48,005 nt of DNA from Clostridia bacterium (lineage in GTDB: Bacteria; Bacillota; Clostridia; Oscillospirales; CAG-272): contig JAFTST010000016.1 of NCBI GenBank assembly GCA_017467165.1, forward strand, positions 1-48,005, given 5' to 3'. Positions 22,390-31,161 of the stretch are shown piece by piece; position 1 is the stretch's first letter; each line of letters begins with the position of its first letter. The notes beneath the pieces are model-generated. The model saw nothing but the letters and a program-made list of their open reading frames with translations, was not told the origin of the DNA and ran no database searches. The position numbers were made by a program, and so were the translations under genes.

Positions 22390-22702
22390 TGATACACGGG
22401 TGCGCGGTATGCTTGGCCTTGCTATGAGAGCAGGCAGGGTGATTATAGGCACCGAGCAGGCTTGCATCGCCTTAAAAAAGAAGGGGAAGGTTAAGCTTGT
22501 TCTTCTGGCGTCTGACGCATCTGCGAATACGAAAAAGAAAATGACTGTGAAATGCGAGTTTTACAGTGTCAGTCTTATAGAATTGACTATTGGCTCCGCT
22601 GAGCTGGGCAGCCTGCTTGGAAAAAGCTACGGCCCGATGACGCTTGCATTGACCGACGAGGGCTTTGCCCGCGAGATAGCGAAGGCGTGCGCTGAAATTT
22701 AA
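22376..22702 (+). CDS. ylxQ: YlxQ, L7Ae-family RNA-binding protein
   Basis: The protein of about 108 residues has the L7Ae/L30e core [20 protein letters not shown] and [18 protein letters not shown], a kink-turn RNA-binding fold. The longest possible frame starts far inside ylxR and adds non-conserved sequence. I chose GTG 22376, which gives the usual length and a small overlap with ylxR; GTG 22406 is an alternative. The position between ylxR and infB is the conserved Firmicutes order. Confidence 0.85.
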   Translation: MLSNNDTRVRGMLGLAMRAGRVIIGTEQACIALKKKGKVKLVLLASDASANTKKKMTVKCEFYSVSLIELTIGSAELGSLLGKSYGPMTLALTDEGFAREIAKACAEI

Positions 22703-22742
22703 CGAAAGGAAGTTTCTTTGTCAGAAAGAAACGGTGAAGTAT

Positions 22743-25622
22743 ATGGCAAAAACTTTAAAGATAGCAGATCTTTCCAAGGACTTCGGATTGAAGACGAAGG
22801 ACGTTGTTGAGATCTTCCGCGCGATGGGAATTGAGAAAAACTCGGGCGGCAGCGTATCCGACACCGAGTTTGAGTGCTTCGTTGAGAGAGTAACCTCTGC
22901 TCATCAGATTAAAAATATCGACGCGTATCTGGATGGCGAGGTTTCAATCACCGCGCCCAAGCCTGAGAAAAAGCCCACTCCCGCTAAGGCAGAGGCTCCG
23001 AAGGCTGATGAGCCCAAGCCCGAGCCCAAAAAGGAGAGCGCTCCCCAGACGGAAAAGAGAGATAACCGCGCTCCCCAGGGTCAGCAGAGAGATAACCGTG
23101 CACCTCAGGGACAGCAGAGAGATAATCGCGCTCCCCAGGGTCAGCAGAGGGATAACCGTGCACCTCAGGGCCAGCAGAGGGACAACCGCGCGCCTCAGGG
23201 CCAGCAGAGAGATAACCGTGACAGACAAGGCGGAAGGGATAACAGAGGCTATCAGGGTCAGAACAAATATTCTGCCGCTCCGACCTCAGATCCATTTGCT
23301 AAGCGCCGCGAGAATATGAATAGAAACGCCGAGGGCGGTTACAGAAAGCCTGACGGTCAGACAAGACCTCAGCCCCAGAAGCCCACAGCGCCTCAGACTC
23401 AAAGACCCGCTCCTGAGGCTCAGAGCGCGGCGAATACTGCAAGACCTGCTCAGCAGGCTGCTCTTGAAAAGAAGCAGAAGCAGCAGAATGCGGCTCGTCA
23501 GCAGACCGCAGCCACTCCCGCGCCCAGAAAGGAAGAAAAGAAGCAGGCGCAGAAGCAGCAGCTTCGTACCATTACCCCCAGCGTTGACAGAAGCAACGTC
23601 AAGGGAGGAGTCAATATTGGAGCGGATGCTCCCGCGGCGCACACTCCCGGAAAGCGCGTTGTAGACCTTCGCACCTCCGACGTTGACCTTTCCAAGTATG
23701 ACGATCGCTACAACGATAAGTATTCGGGCATAGCGAGAGGCACGGACAACAGCTCCTCCAAGACCAAGCTGAAGAAGCAGGACAACAGAGGACAGAATCA
23801 GAAGGGCGCTAAGGATAAGGAAAGAGCCGCTCAGGAGAAGATGAAGAGGCTCGAGGCAGAGCGCGCCAGAGCGAAGCAGCTCGAGGTCACCGTACCCGAC
23901 GAGATTACCGTATCCGAGTTCGCTACGAGAATCAAGAAGAGCTCGGGCGAGGTTATCAAGAAGCTTATGATGATGGGCGAGATGAAGGGTATGAACGACG
24001 TCATCGATTATGCAACCGCAGAGCTCATAGCCGACGAGTTCGGAGTCAAGGTTACAAAAGAGGTAGTAGTTACCATCGAGGAGAAGCTCTTTACCGAGGC
24101 GGAGGATAAGGAGGAGGATCTCGTTGAGAGAGCTCCCGTCGTCTGCGTTATGGGACACGTTGACCACGGTAAGACCTCCATACTCGACGCTATCCGTCAC
24201 ACCAACGTCACAAGAGGCGAGGCGGGCGGAATTACTCAGGCGATAGGCGCATATACGGTTAAGATCAACGGCAAGGATATAACCTTCCTTGATACCCCCG
24301 GTCACGAGGCGTTCACCGCGATGCGTATGCGCGGCGCGCAGTCTACCGATATAGCTATTCTCGTTGTGGCTGCGGATGACGGCGTTATGCCCCAGACGGT
24401 TGAGGCTATAAATCACGCTAAGGCGGCAGGAATTGATATTATCGTTGCTATCAACAAGATGGATAAGCCTACGGCAAATCCCGACAACGTTCTCAATCAG
24501 CTCACCCAGTACGAGCTTGTTCCCGAGGCGTGGGGCGGAGACGTTATTACCGTTCCCGTGTCTGCGCACACCAAGATGGGTATCGAGGATCTTCTCGAGA
24601 GCGTTCTGCTCGTAGCGGAGGTCAAGGAGCTCAGGGCTAACCCCACCAAGAGAGCCAAGGGTATCGTTATCGAGTCCAAGCTCGACAAGGGTCGCGGCCC
24701 CGTTGCTACCATTCTCGTGCAGAACGGTACTCTTCATCAGGGCGACTACGTCATCGTAGGAACCTCGACGGGTAGAGTCAGAGCGATGGTTGACGACAAG
24801 GGCAAGACCGTTAAGTCTGCAGGACCCTCTATTCCCGTAGAAATCATAGGTCTTGACGACGTTCCTCAGGCGGGCGACGAGCTTAACGCTGTTGAGGACG
24901 AGAAGATGGCGAGAAGCCTCGCGGATCAGCGCCGCGAGAAGCAGCGTCAGGAGATACTCGCGGCTAACTCCCGCGTCAACCTTGACGAGCTGTTCTCCCG
25001 TATATCCGAGGGCGTTCAGACTCTCAACATTATTGTCAAGGCAGACGTTGCGGGTTCCGCAGAGGCTGTGAAGGCATCGCTTCTCAAGCTCTCCAACGAC
25101 GAGGTTAAGGTCAACGTCATTCATTCCGCGGTTGGCGGAATCACCGAGAGCGACGTTATGCTTGCATCGGCATCCGATGCTATTATAGTAGGCTTCAACG
25201 TGCGCCCCGATAAGAACGCGCTTGACTCCGCAGAGCGAAACGGCGTAGATATCCGTACTCACCGCATAATCTATGAGATTATCGACGAGGTTGCTGCAGC
25301 TATGAAGGGTATGCTCGCTCCCGAGTACAAGGAGGTTATCCTCGGACACGCCGAGGTGCGCCAGACCATCAAGGTACCGGGTGTTGGTATTATCGCAGGC
25401 TGTTACGTTCAGGACGGAAAGATTACAAGAAACGCTTCTATCCGTATCATCCGCGACGGTATCGTTATCTTCGAGGATAAGATTGCTTCTCTTAAGAGAT
25501 TCAAGGATGACGTCAAGGAGGTCAACTCGGGCTACGAGTGCGGCGTTGGCATAGAGAAGTTCAACGATATCCGCGAGGGCGATAGCCTTGAGGCGTTCAT
25601 TATGGAAGAGGTTGCCAGATAA
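22743..25622 (+). CDS. infB: Translation initiation factor IF-2
   Basis: The 959-residue GTPase delivers initiator tRNA to the ribosome. An IF2_N module is at residues ~1-50 ([20 protein letters not shown]). A long low-complexity linker follows, with five exact decapeptide repeats (106-155). A second IF2_N module lies at ~385-440, and the G domain has GHVDHGKT (471-478), DTPGHEAF and NKMD. C-terminal domains II-IV end in the fMet-tRNA-binding module ([18 protein letters not shown]). The long Gln/Arg/Pro-rich N-terminal linker makes it larger than many homologues. ATG 22743 is preferred over the GTG three codons upstream. Confidence 0.97.
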   Translation: MAKTLKIADLSKDFGLKTKDVVEIFRAMGIEKNSGGSVSDTEFECFVERVTSAHQIKNIDAYLDGEVSITAPKPEKKPTPAKAEAPKADEPKPEPKKESAPQTEKRDNRAPQGQQRDNRAPQGQQRDNRAPQGQQRDNRAPQGQQRDNRAPQGQQRDNRDRQGGRDNRGYQGQNKYSAAPTSDPFAKRRENMNRNAEGGYRKPDGQTRPQPQKPTAPQTQRPAPEAQSAANTARPAQQAALEKKQKQQNAARQQTAATPAPRKEEKKQAQKQQLRTITPSVDRSNVKGGVNIGADAPAAHTPGKRVVDLRTSDVDLSKYDDRYNDKYSGIARGTDNSSSKTKLKKQDNRGQNQKGAKDKERAAQEKMKRLEAERARAKQLEVTVPDEITVSEFATRIKKSSGEVIKKLMMMGEMKGMNDVIDYATAELIADEFGVKVTKEVVVTIEEKLFTEAEDKEEDLVERAPVVCVMGHVDHGKTSILDAIRHTNVTRGEAGGITQAIGAYTVKINGKDITFLDTPGHEAFTAMRMRGAQSTDIAILVVAADDGVMPQTVEAINHAKAAGIDIIVAINKMDKPTANPDNVLNQLTQYELVPEAWGGDVITVPVSAHTKMGIEDLLESVLLVAEVKELRANPTKRAKGIVIESKLDKGRGPVATILVQNGTLHQGDYVIVGTSTGRVRAMVDDKGKTVKSAGPSIPVEIIGLDDVPQAGDELNAVEDEKMARSLADQRREKQRQEILAANSRVNLDELFSRISEGVQTLNIIVKADVAGSAEAVKASLLKLSNDEVKVNVIHSAVGGITESDVMLASASDAIIVGFNVRPDKNALDSAERNGVDIRTHRIIYEIIDEVAAAMKGMLAPEYKEVILGHAEVRQTIKVPGVGIIAGCYVQDGKITRNASIRIIRDGIVIFEDKIASLKRFKDDVKEVNSGYECGVGIEKFNDIREGDSLEAFIMEEVAR
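23058..23207 (+). repeat. Five tandem 30-bp repeats in infB encoding [10 protein letters not shown]
   Basis: Five exact in-frame copies of the decapeptide [10 protein letters not shown] occupy 23058-23207, followed by degenerate [17 protein letters not shown]. The DNA copies differ at synonymous positions (for example CGC GCT CCC CAG GGT against CGT GCA CCT CAG GGA), so the repeat has been maintained at the protein level. It lies in the flexible linker of IF-2. Confidence 0.95.
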
Positions 25623-25660
25623 CTAGTGCTGTCGCATTTAGGGATAACCGAACGAAAAAA

Positions 25661-25700
25661 GAGCGGAGATGTTTTTAGGCATCTTCGCTCTGAATTTTTT
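25661..25700 (+). terminator. Terminator of the nusA-infB operon
   Basis: GAGCGGAGATG (25661-25671) pairs with CATCTTCGCTC (25680-25690), one wobble, followed by TGAATTTTTT. Confidence 0.88.
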
Positions 25701-25796
25701 ATAGCTTTGTTGATTATTAAGGTTGAAATTCTACGAATTTCTTCCTTTTTATTTTGTTTTATCGTTCTATCGCCGTTTCCTCGCTCGACCTACATC

Positions 25797-25906
25797 AAGT
25801 TGCGTAGCAACTTTAACGCCTATCGCGTGCTCCTCTGCGAGTAAAACTCCTGTGGAGTTTCACACTTCGTGTTAGGTTGCGACTCCGTCGCAACACTCGC
25901 GGAGCA
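25797..25906. other. Hairpin-packed non-coding element with a compact cloverleaf
   Basis: The gap 25623-25994 holds the infB terminator and this element. Perfect hairpins: AAGTTGC-GTA-GCAACTT (25797-25813), AAACTCC-TGT-GGAGTTT (25844-25860), ACAC-TTC-GTGT (25862-25872) and GTTGCGAC-TCC-GTCGCAAC (25876-25894). The last three are enclosed by TGCTCC-TCT-GCGAG (25828-25841) pairing with CTCGC-GGAGCA (25896-25906). That makes a 79-nt four-way junction with almost no unpaired bases. No convincing reading frame, promoter or T-tract accompanies it. It could be a structured RNA, a non-autonomous mobile element or a recombination site. Confidence 0.6.
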
Positions 25907-25994
25907 ATCTTTGACGGCTCGCTCGTTCTTGATTATCAGCCGACGATTTCTCCCCTAAATCCGTTCGCACTGTTGGTTTTGATGTGGGTTTAAG

Positions 25995-26945
25995 TTATTT
26001 TTTGCCTTCAATATTTCTTATATAGTGGAAAATATACTGCTGAGCGACGCCTGCGAATCTTCCGAGGGAGAGCGGGTCAAGCTCGCCGCCGAAATACACG
26101 TCGATAGCCCTCTTCATCCAGACGTCAACAGGAAACGCCTCGAGATTTCCAAAACCGAAAAGTGCCACGCAGGAGGCGACCTTGTCACCGACGCCCGAGA
26201 TTTTCTTTAAGCACTCGACGGTGTGGGTATAGCTTCTCGCGGCGGCTATCATATCGAGATTTACTTCGCCCGAGAGCACCGACTCGGCGGCTGAAAGAAT
26301 GTATTTGTATCTGAATCCCGGCTTCGAGGGCAGAAGTCCCTCGGGTCTGTCCACGATTTGCTTCGCTGTGGGGAAGGTGTAGCATCTTCCGCAGCTTCTG
26401 CATTTTTCTTCGCACGGGGTGCCGTCAATCAGGGATAGCGGGCAATTCTCCGCCGCTTTGGTATGTAAATAAAGGTTTACTCCATACTCGGCACATATCT
26501 CTCGCACTATCTTTCTGATTCTCGGGATGTTATTGTTCTGCGAGATTATGAAGGAGATAAGAGTCTCCCAGGGGTCCTGCTTCAGTATGGCTATACCCGA
26601 GGCGTGCTCTGCCGCCTCTCTTAACCACTCCGAGTCGGTATTCCTGAGAATATCCTGCTTTATCATATCAAGGTCGGTATCAAGCGAAAAATATCCCCTT
26701 GCCACGCCCTCAAACTCTTCGTCGGTTATGTCAAGGAAAATGAGCTCTCCAGCCCTTCTCTGTCCGACGTGTATGAGTGTGTCACCTACGACGGTGCGAT
26801 ATTCATCGGGAAATATTCCTCCCTCTACTCTCTCATAGCGAAAGCACTGACCGCACTCCATCGTGTCCCCAAGAGAGTATGGGCCGAGCCCGTCTACAAC
26901 GAGGGCGAGCCTGTTATCTATCTGTTGCCATTTTTTCTCAAACAT
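25995..26945 (-). CDS. 8-oxoguanine DNA glycosylase (OGG1-like) with a cysteine cluster
   Basis: The 316-residue protein has an OGG-type N-terminal domain (SLGDTMECGQCFRYERVEGG) and the helix-hairpin-helix-GPD core. Lys255 (SGVGDKVASC) and Asp274 (FPVDVWMKR) are in the catalytic positions. It should excise oxidised purines such as 8-oxoguanine and nick the abasic site. Unusually, an insert in the glycosylase domain carries C178-x3-C182-x2-C185-x2-C188 (CEEKCRSCGRC), a possible zinc or Fe-S site. The gene is transcribed leftward on its own, divergent from the DUF6062-like gene. Confidence 0.88.
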   Translation of the reverse strand: MFEKKWQQIDNRLALVVDGLGPYSLGDTMECGQCFRYERVEGGIFPDEYRTVVGDTLIHVGQRRAGELIFLDITDEEFEGVARGYFSLDTDLDMIKQDILRNTDSEWLREAAEHASGIAILKQDPWETLISFIISQNNNIPRIRKIVREICAEYGVNLYLHTKAAENCPLSLIDGTPCEEKCRSCGRCYTFPTAKQIVDRPEGLLPSKPGFRYKYILSAAESVLSGEVNLDMIAAARSYTHTVECLKKISGVGDKVASCVALFGFGNLEAFPVDVWMKRAIDVYFGGELDPLSLGRFAGVAQQYIFHYIRNIEGKK

Positions 26946-26958
26946 TTCAATTTACCCC

Positions 26959-26987
26959 TTGAAAATTCAACCTGCGTGTTGTATAAT
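26959..26987 (+). promoter_or_regulatory. Promoter of the DUF6062-like/YhaN-like genes
   Basis: TTGAAA (26959-26964), a 17-nt spacer and TATAAT (26982-26987), 94 nt before the TTG start at 27081. Confidence 0.82.
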
Positions 26988-27080
26988 AATTATGTATAAA
27001 TTTTTTATTTTATTTTAGCACATTTTATTTATAATTGCAAGTACCCTGTTTTGGTTTATTTTTTTGACAAGGAGGCTCCT

Positions 27081-27797
27081 TTGGAACAGATATATATGAT
27101 TCCTGTCAGCGAGGCTTTCGAAGCCTGCGCAGGGAAGGTTGAGTGTGGCTGTCCGATATGCTCGCTGTATAAGAAGCTGCAGGCGGACGAGCTTGATATC
27201 ATACTCGGCGCATCTATGATGGAGCCGGATATCCGCATCAAGACGAATGAGATGGGCTTTTGTCCGACTCATTACAATATGATGCTTGGCAGGCGGCGCA
27301 TGCTGGGTATGGGTCTTATGATGGAAAGCCATCTGTCAGAGGTGAGAAAAATGCTGGACGGGCCCGTAGTCCTCGGTGATAAGAGAGCGGCGGCGCTTCG
27401 CGCGCTGGGCAAGCTCGAGGGAGATTGCTACGTCTGCGGCAGGATAAACAGAAATTTGTCTGCTATGATATCCACCACGGTGTATCTTTGGCAGTGCGAT
27501 TATAACGGATTCAGAAAGCGCTTTTCCGAGCAGACCTGGTTTTGTATGCCTCACTACTGCGCGATGCTCGAATACGCGTCAAAAAAGCTACCGAAAAAGA
27601 CCTACCGAGAGTTCTACGACAGCGCCTACGCCGTGCAGGATAAGTACCTTAAGACGCTTTCGGAGGACGTGAGCTGGTTCTGCAAGAAGTTTGACTATCG
27701 CTACGATGAGGAGCCCTGGTACAATTCCAAGGACTCTGTCAAAAGGGCAATCCGCTTTCTTGGCGGATGCTTCGGCGAGGACGAGAGCGTCAAGTAA
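27081..27797 (+). CDS. Cys-rich DUF6062-like protein
   Basis: The roughly 238-residue soluble protein has two pairs of cysteine motifs in matching order: CGCPIC and later GFCPTHYNMM in the N-terminal half, then DCYVCGRI and WFCMPHY in the second half. This two-fold C-x2-C ... F-C-x2-H-Y pattern fits the uncharacterised clostridial DUF6062 family (my recollection) and suggests two zinc-binding modules. The start is TTG 27081, because AAGGAGG (27069-27075) lies 5 nt before it; the first ATG (27096) is too far from it. It is 28 nt upstream of the YhaN-like ATPase and probably shares its transcript. Confidence 0.7.
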   Translation: MEQIYMIPVSEAFEACAGKVECGCPICSLYKKLQADELDIILGASMMEPDIRIKTNEMGFCPTHYNMMLGRRRMLGMGLMMESHLSEVRKMLDGPVVLGDKRAAALRALGKLEGDCYVCGRINRNLSAMISTTVYLWQCDYNGFRKRFSEQTWFCMPHYCAMLEYASKKLPKKTYREFYDSAYAVQDKYLKTLSEDVSWFCKKFDYRYDEEPWYNSKDSVKRAIRFLGGCFGEDESVK

Positions 27798-27825
27798 GGC
27801 AAGTATATTTTGAAGGAGACGGGAT

Positions 27826-30159
27826 ATGATTATTGAGAAGATTGACATAAGGAGCTTCGGTCTTATTACCGATATGACCCTCGAGTTTTCAGATAGCGTC
27901 AACGTTATCGAGGGCGAAAACGAGGCGGGAAAAACCACCATTGCCGCATTTATCAAGTATATGCTCTTCGGCTTTGACGGGGCGGAGCTTGAGGGAGTGC
28001 TCAGCGAGAGAAAAAAGAGAATTAATTGGAAGACAGGCGTAGCGCAGGGCTCTATGGTCGTACGCGTCAAGGGAAAGAGATATCTTGTTTCCCGCTCCAC
28101 CGTGCCCACCGAGTCCTCGGGCTCAAGACCCACCTACAAGGAGGACTCCTCCATCATAGATATGGAAACGGGAGCTACTGCCTTTGGTAAGCAGCCCGCA
28201 GGAGAGGTGTTCTTCGGAGTATCCCGCGAGTTGTTTGAAAACACGGCGTTCGTCGGACAGGTGGGTGACTCTGCCATCAGCGAGGAAAGTGTCCGTGAGT
28301 CGATAGAGAATATCCTTTTCTCCGCCAGCGAGAGAATGAACAATCAGAGAGCTATCTCCCGCATCGGCGACAAGATGGAGGGGCTCATTCACAGGGGCGG
28401 CCACGGCGGCGCAATATATGACCTCGTTATGAAGCAGAATGACCTGAAGGACAGGCTCAAAAGGTCCAACGAGGACAACAAGCAGATTCTCGCCAAGGAA
28501 GCAGAGCTTCACCGCATCAAGAGCGAGAAAAAGGAAGCAGAGAACCTTCTGGAGAAGCTCTATGACCTTGACAGCTGCTACAAGAACGTTATGCTTATAC
28601 ATACCTTCGAGCGTCTTCACGAGTTGGAGGAGGAGTGCGCCGAGAAGGTCGAGGCGTACAACAGCTTCATAGCTGAGAATACGCACAACGGATACTGCCC
28701 CACAGACAGCTACCCGCACGAGCTCGCGAGCGCCCGTCGCAGGGTTAACGACACCTACCACGCGCTCAGAGACAGGGAGGACGAGTATTCCAAAGAGAGA
28801 AATGCTATCGGCATCACTCACGAGATAGAGGGTGCTATTGAGATATCCGACAACCACGGCGGTGAGGAAGAGGTGCTTAAGAGCGCCGCAGGACATCGCA
28901 GAGGCTTTATCAGGAACATCTCGCTTGCATCGCTGCTCGCTCTTGTCACCGTCGCGGGCATCGTCGCTATGGTAGCGGCTACGGGAGTGCTTGCGGGCGT
29001 TGCCTTCAAGATACTCTTCGGCGTTATTTCCGCAGCGGCGGCGGTGGGAGGCGTGCTTCTTCTGTTTGGCGGTCTTGCCGAGAACAAGGCGCTTTCTGCT
29101 CTTGCAAGAGAGTTCGGCGTCGAGAGCTATGCCGACCTCAAGGGAAAGGTCTCGGTTATAGCGGAGGCAAGAGAAAAGAGAGATGCTATGGCGCTCTCCA
29201 CCGAGCGCGCGCGTCAGGCTGTTCTTGAGGCTCGCGAGGATTATGACGAGGCTAAGGCAGAGCTCACCCGACTTATCGTCAGATGGGGCGAGGAGCCTCC
29301 GAGCTCGGACCTCAACGAGTTCCTTGACAGGCTTGAGGGAAGGGCTATCGCCTTCATAGAGAGAAAGCACATTCTGCTCGAGGAAAAGAACACTATTGAG
29401 CTCACCGTCAGAGAAATAAGAAACACCCTCTCGGATAAGAATGAGATAGATATAAGAGCGCAGGTCTCTCCCATTAAGAGAAAGGCGCTCGCCGCTATAA
29501 ATCACGATGAGATAATCACGGGCATCGCCACCTCCAAGGCGAAGATTGTAGAGCAGGACAAGCTTGCCTTTGCAGTGGAAAACGAGCTCTCCGCGCTGAA
29601 GGCGAGAGCAGGCGACCCCGGTGAGCTGTACGTCAAGATAGCAGGACTCGAGGCGCGCATCAACGAGCTTAAGACCAGGCACAAGGCGTATTTTATCGCC
29701 TCCAAATCCATAGAGACCGCTTCGGACAATCTTCGCGCGGAGATTTCACCAAGGCTTGGCGAATACGCGACCGAGCTTATGGGAATTATGACCGACAGAA
29801 GGTACACGAGCTTTGATATATCAAACGGTCTGAAGGTCAGCTACACCACCGAGGACGGTGAGAAGAGAAGCGTCGACTTCCTCTCGGGAGGAACGAGAGA
29901 CCTCGCCTACATCGCGGTAAGACTCGCGCTCATAGATATGCTCTATACCGAGAAGCCTCCTATCTGCTTTGACGAGAGCTTCGCGCATCAGGACAACAAC
30001 CGCGCTCGCGCTATGATGAAGGCTCTTGGGCATCTCTCGGACGAGGGACATCAGAGCTTTATCTTCACCTGCAGAGCGAGAGAGGCGGCTCTGGCGAAGG
30101 AGCTTGTCAAGGGCTCTGAGGTGTTCACACTCTCCTCGGGCACGTCGGATATCGCTTGA
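27826..30159 (+). CDS. SbcC/YhaN-like SMC-type ATPase with a membrane hairpin in the coiled coil
   Basis: The 777-residue protein has Walker A GENEAGKTT (residues 30-38) near the N-terminus. Long coiled coils are interrupted by two adjacent hydrophobic helices (~365-420, SLASLLALVTVAGIVAMVAA and the segment after it). The C-terminal half has the ABC signature LSGGTRDLAY and Walker B PPICFDESFAHQD. This architecture is that of YhaN-like AAA proteins, related to SbcC/Rad50. YhaN usually has a YhaO (SbcD-like nuclease) partner gene beside it. None is present here; the neighbour is the Cys-rich DUF6062-like protein. It is likely membrane-tethered and involved in DNA processing or repair (inference). 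Confidence 0.85.
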   Translation: MIIEKIDIRSFGLITDMTLEFSDSVNVIEGENEAGKTTIAAFIKYMLFGFDGAELEGVLSERKKRINWKTGVAQGSMVVRVKGKRYLVSRSTVPTESSGSRPTYKEDSSIIDMETGATAFGKQPAGEVFFGVSRELFENTAFVGQVGDSAISEESVRESIENILFSASERMNNQRAISRIGDKMEGLIHRGGHGGAIYDLVMKQNDLKDRLKRSNEDNKQILAKEAELHRIKSEKKEAENLLEKLYDLDSCYKNVMLIHTFERLHELEEECAEKVEAYNSFIAENTHNGYCPTDSYPHELASARRRVNDTYHALRDREDEYSKERNAIGITHEIEGAIEISDNHGGEEEVLKSAAGHRRGFIRNISLASLLALVTVAGIVAMVAATGVLAGVAFKILFGVISAAAAVGGVLLLFGGLAENKALSALAREFGVESYADLKGKVSVIAEAREKRDAMALSTERARQAVLEAREDYDEAKAELTRLIVRWGEEPPSSDLNEFLDRLEGRAIAFIERKHILLEEKNTIELTVREIRNTLSDKNEIDIRAQVSPIKRKALAAINHDEIITGIATSKAKIVEQDKLAFAVENELSALKARAGDPGELYVKIAGLEARINELKTRHKAYFIASKSIETASDNLRAEISPRLGEYATELMGIMTDRRYTSFDISNGLKVSYTTEDGEKRSVDFLSGGTRDLAYIAVRLALIDMLYTEKPPICFDESFAHQDNNRARAMMKALGHLSDEGHQSFIFTCRAREAALAKELVKGSEVFTLSSGTSDIA

Positions 30160-30193
30160 TTTTTCGCCCGCATCAACATAGAAGGGAAACAGT

Positions 30194-31126
30194 ATGAGTA
30201 AGAAGATATTGGTTATCGGCAGCGCCAATATGGACCTGTCGATGAATATGTATAAGCTGCCCGAGGCAGGACAGACTCTCATTGACGACGGCGGAGTTGC
30301 CTATCTTCCGGGCGGCAAGGGAGCTAATGCTGCAATAGCCTTTTCGCGTCTTGGCGCGGAATGCGTATTTTCTGCCAAGCTCGGCGCTGATCTGCACGGT
30401 CAGAGGCTGTATCAGTATTATAAGGAGCAGGGACTTAACACCGCGTACGTTAAGGTGGATAAGGAAAACCCCACGGGAATAGCGGTAGTGCTCAAGGAGA
30501 GCGACGGAAACAACCGTATCATAGTATATCCCGGAGCGAATGCGCACCTGTCAGCAGATAACATAGCTGAGGCGTTGGATTGCAACCCCGATGCGGTTTA
30601 TCTGGGCTTTGAGGTACCCTTTGCCGTGGCGGTTAACGCCGCCAGGATGGCATCTGCGCGGGGTATCCCCGTGTTTATCGACGCCGCCCCGGCTGACAAG
30701 GAGCACGCGCTCGAAAATCTTCCGTACGTCGAGATATTCTCGCCGAATGAAACCGAGACTAAGGAATATACGGGAATTTTACCGCAGGGCGCGGATTCCT
30801 CGCTTCGCGCGGCTCTTTCGCTGTACAAGCGCGTCAAGTGCAGATATCTCGTTATCAAGCAGGGAGAGCGCGGCGCCTTCGTCTACGACGGAAGGCATTA
30901 CAGATTCGTGCCCGCTATGCGAGCAGGAAATACGCTTGACACTACCGCGGCAGGCGATGCCTTCACCGCGGCAATGACGCTTCGCTACCTGGAGTGCGGA
31001 GATATTATTACTGCTGTGAAATACGGAGTTGCCGCAGGCGCTATCGCGGTCACCCGCAGGGGCGCGTCCTCGTCTATTCCTACTGCAGCCGAGGTAGAGG
31101 CTCTTCTCGCGGGAGGAAACGTTTAA
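30194..31126 (+). CDS. rbsK: Ribokinase (PfkB family)
   Basis: The 310-residue cytoplasmic kinase carries the PfkB family signatures GGKGANAAIAFSRLGA (near residue 40) and DTTAAGDAFTAAM, with the catalytic Asp in TAAGD. The start VIGSANMDLSMNMYKLPEAGQT is typical of ribokinases. It phosphorylates D-ribose to ribose 5-phosphate. No ribose transporter accompanies it, so the substrate could also be another pentose or nucleoside. The second signature reads DTTAAGD where DTTGAGD is common. It begins 34 nt after the YhaN-like gene. Confidence 0.88.
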   Translation: MSKKILVIGSANMDLSMNMYKLPEAGQTLIDDGGVAYLPGGKGANAAIAFSRLGAECVFSAKLGADLHGQRLYQYYKEQGLNTAYVKVDKENPTGIAVVLKESDGNNRIIVYPGANAHLSADNIAEALDCNPDAVYLGFEVPFAVAVNAARMASARGIPVFIDAAPADKEHALENLPYVEIFSPNETETKEYTGILPQGADSSLRAALSLYKRVKCRYLVIKQGERGAFVYDGRHYRFVPAMRAGNTLDTTAAGDAFTAAMTLRYLECGDIITAVKYGVAAGAIAVTRRGASSSIPTAAEVEALLAGGNV

Positions 31127-31161
31127 TTATCAGGGACAGTATCTCACACGAGGCACAGAAA

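Noticed and set aside
23058-23207. 30-bp tandem repeats as a possible CRISPR array
   Set aside because: There are no spacers, the units are directly adjacent and in frame inside infB, and they vary only at synonymous positions.
23286-25349. A 687-codon open frame on the minus strand
   Set aside because: It lies wholly antisense to infB, whose IF-2 motifs are unmistakable. The open frame arises from infB codon usage; it is rich in Leu/Val/Ser with no recognisable domain.
28123-29682. A 519-codon open frame on the minus strand
   Set aside because: It is antisense to the YhaN-like ATPase gene, low-complexity in character, with no ribosome binding site or domain.
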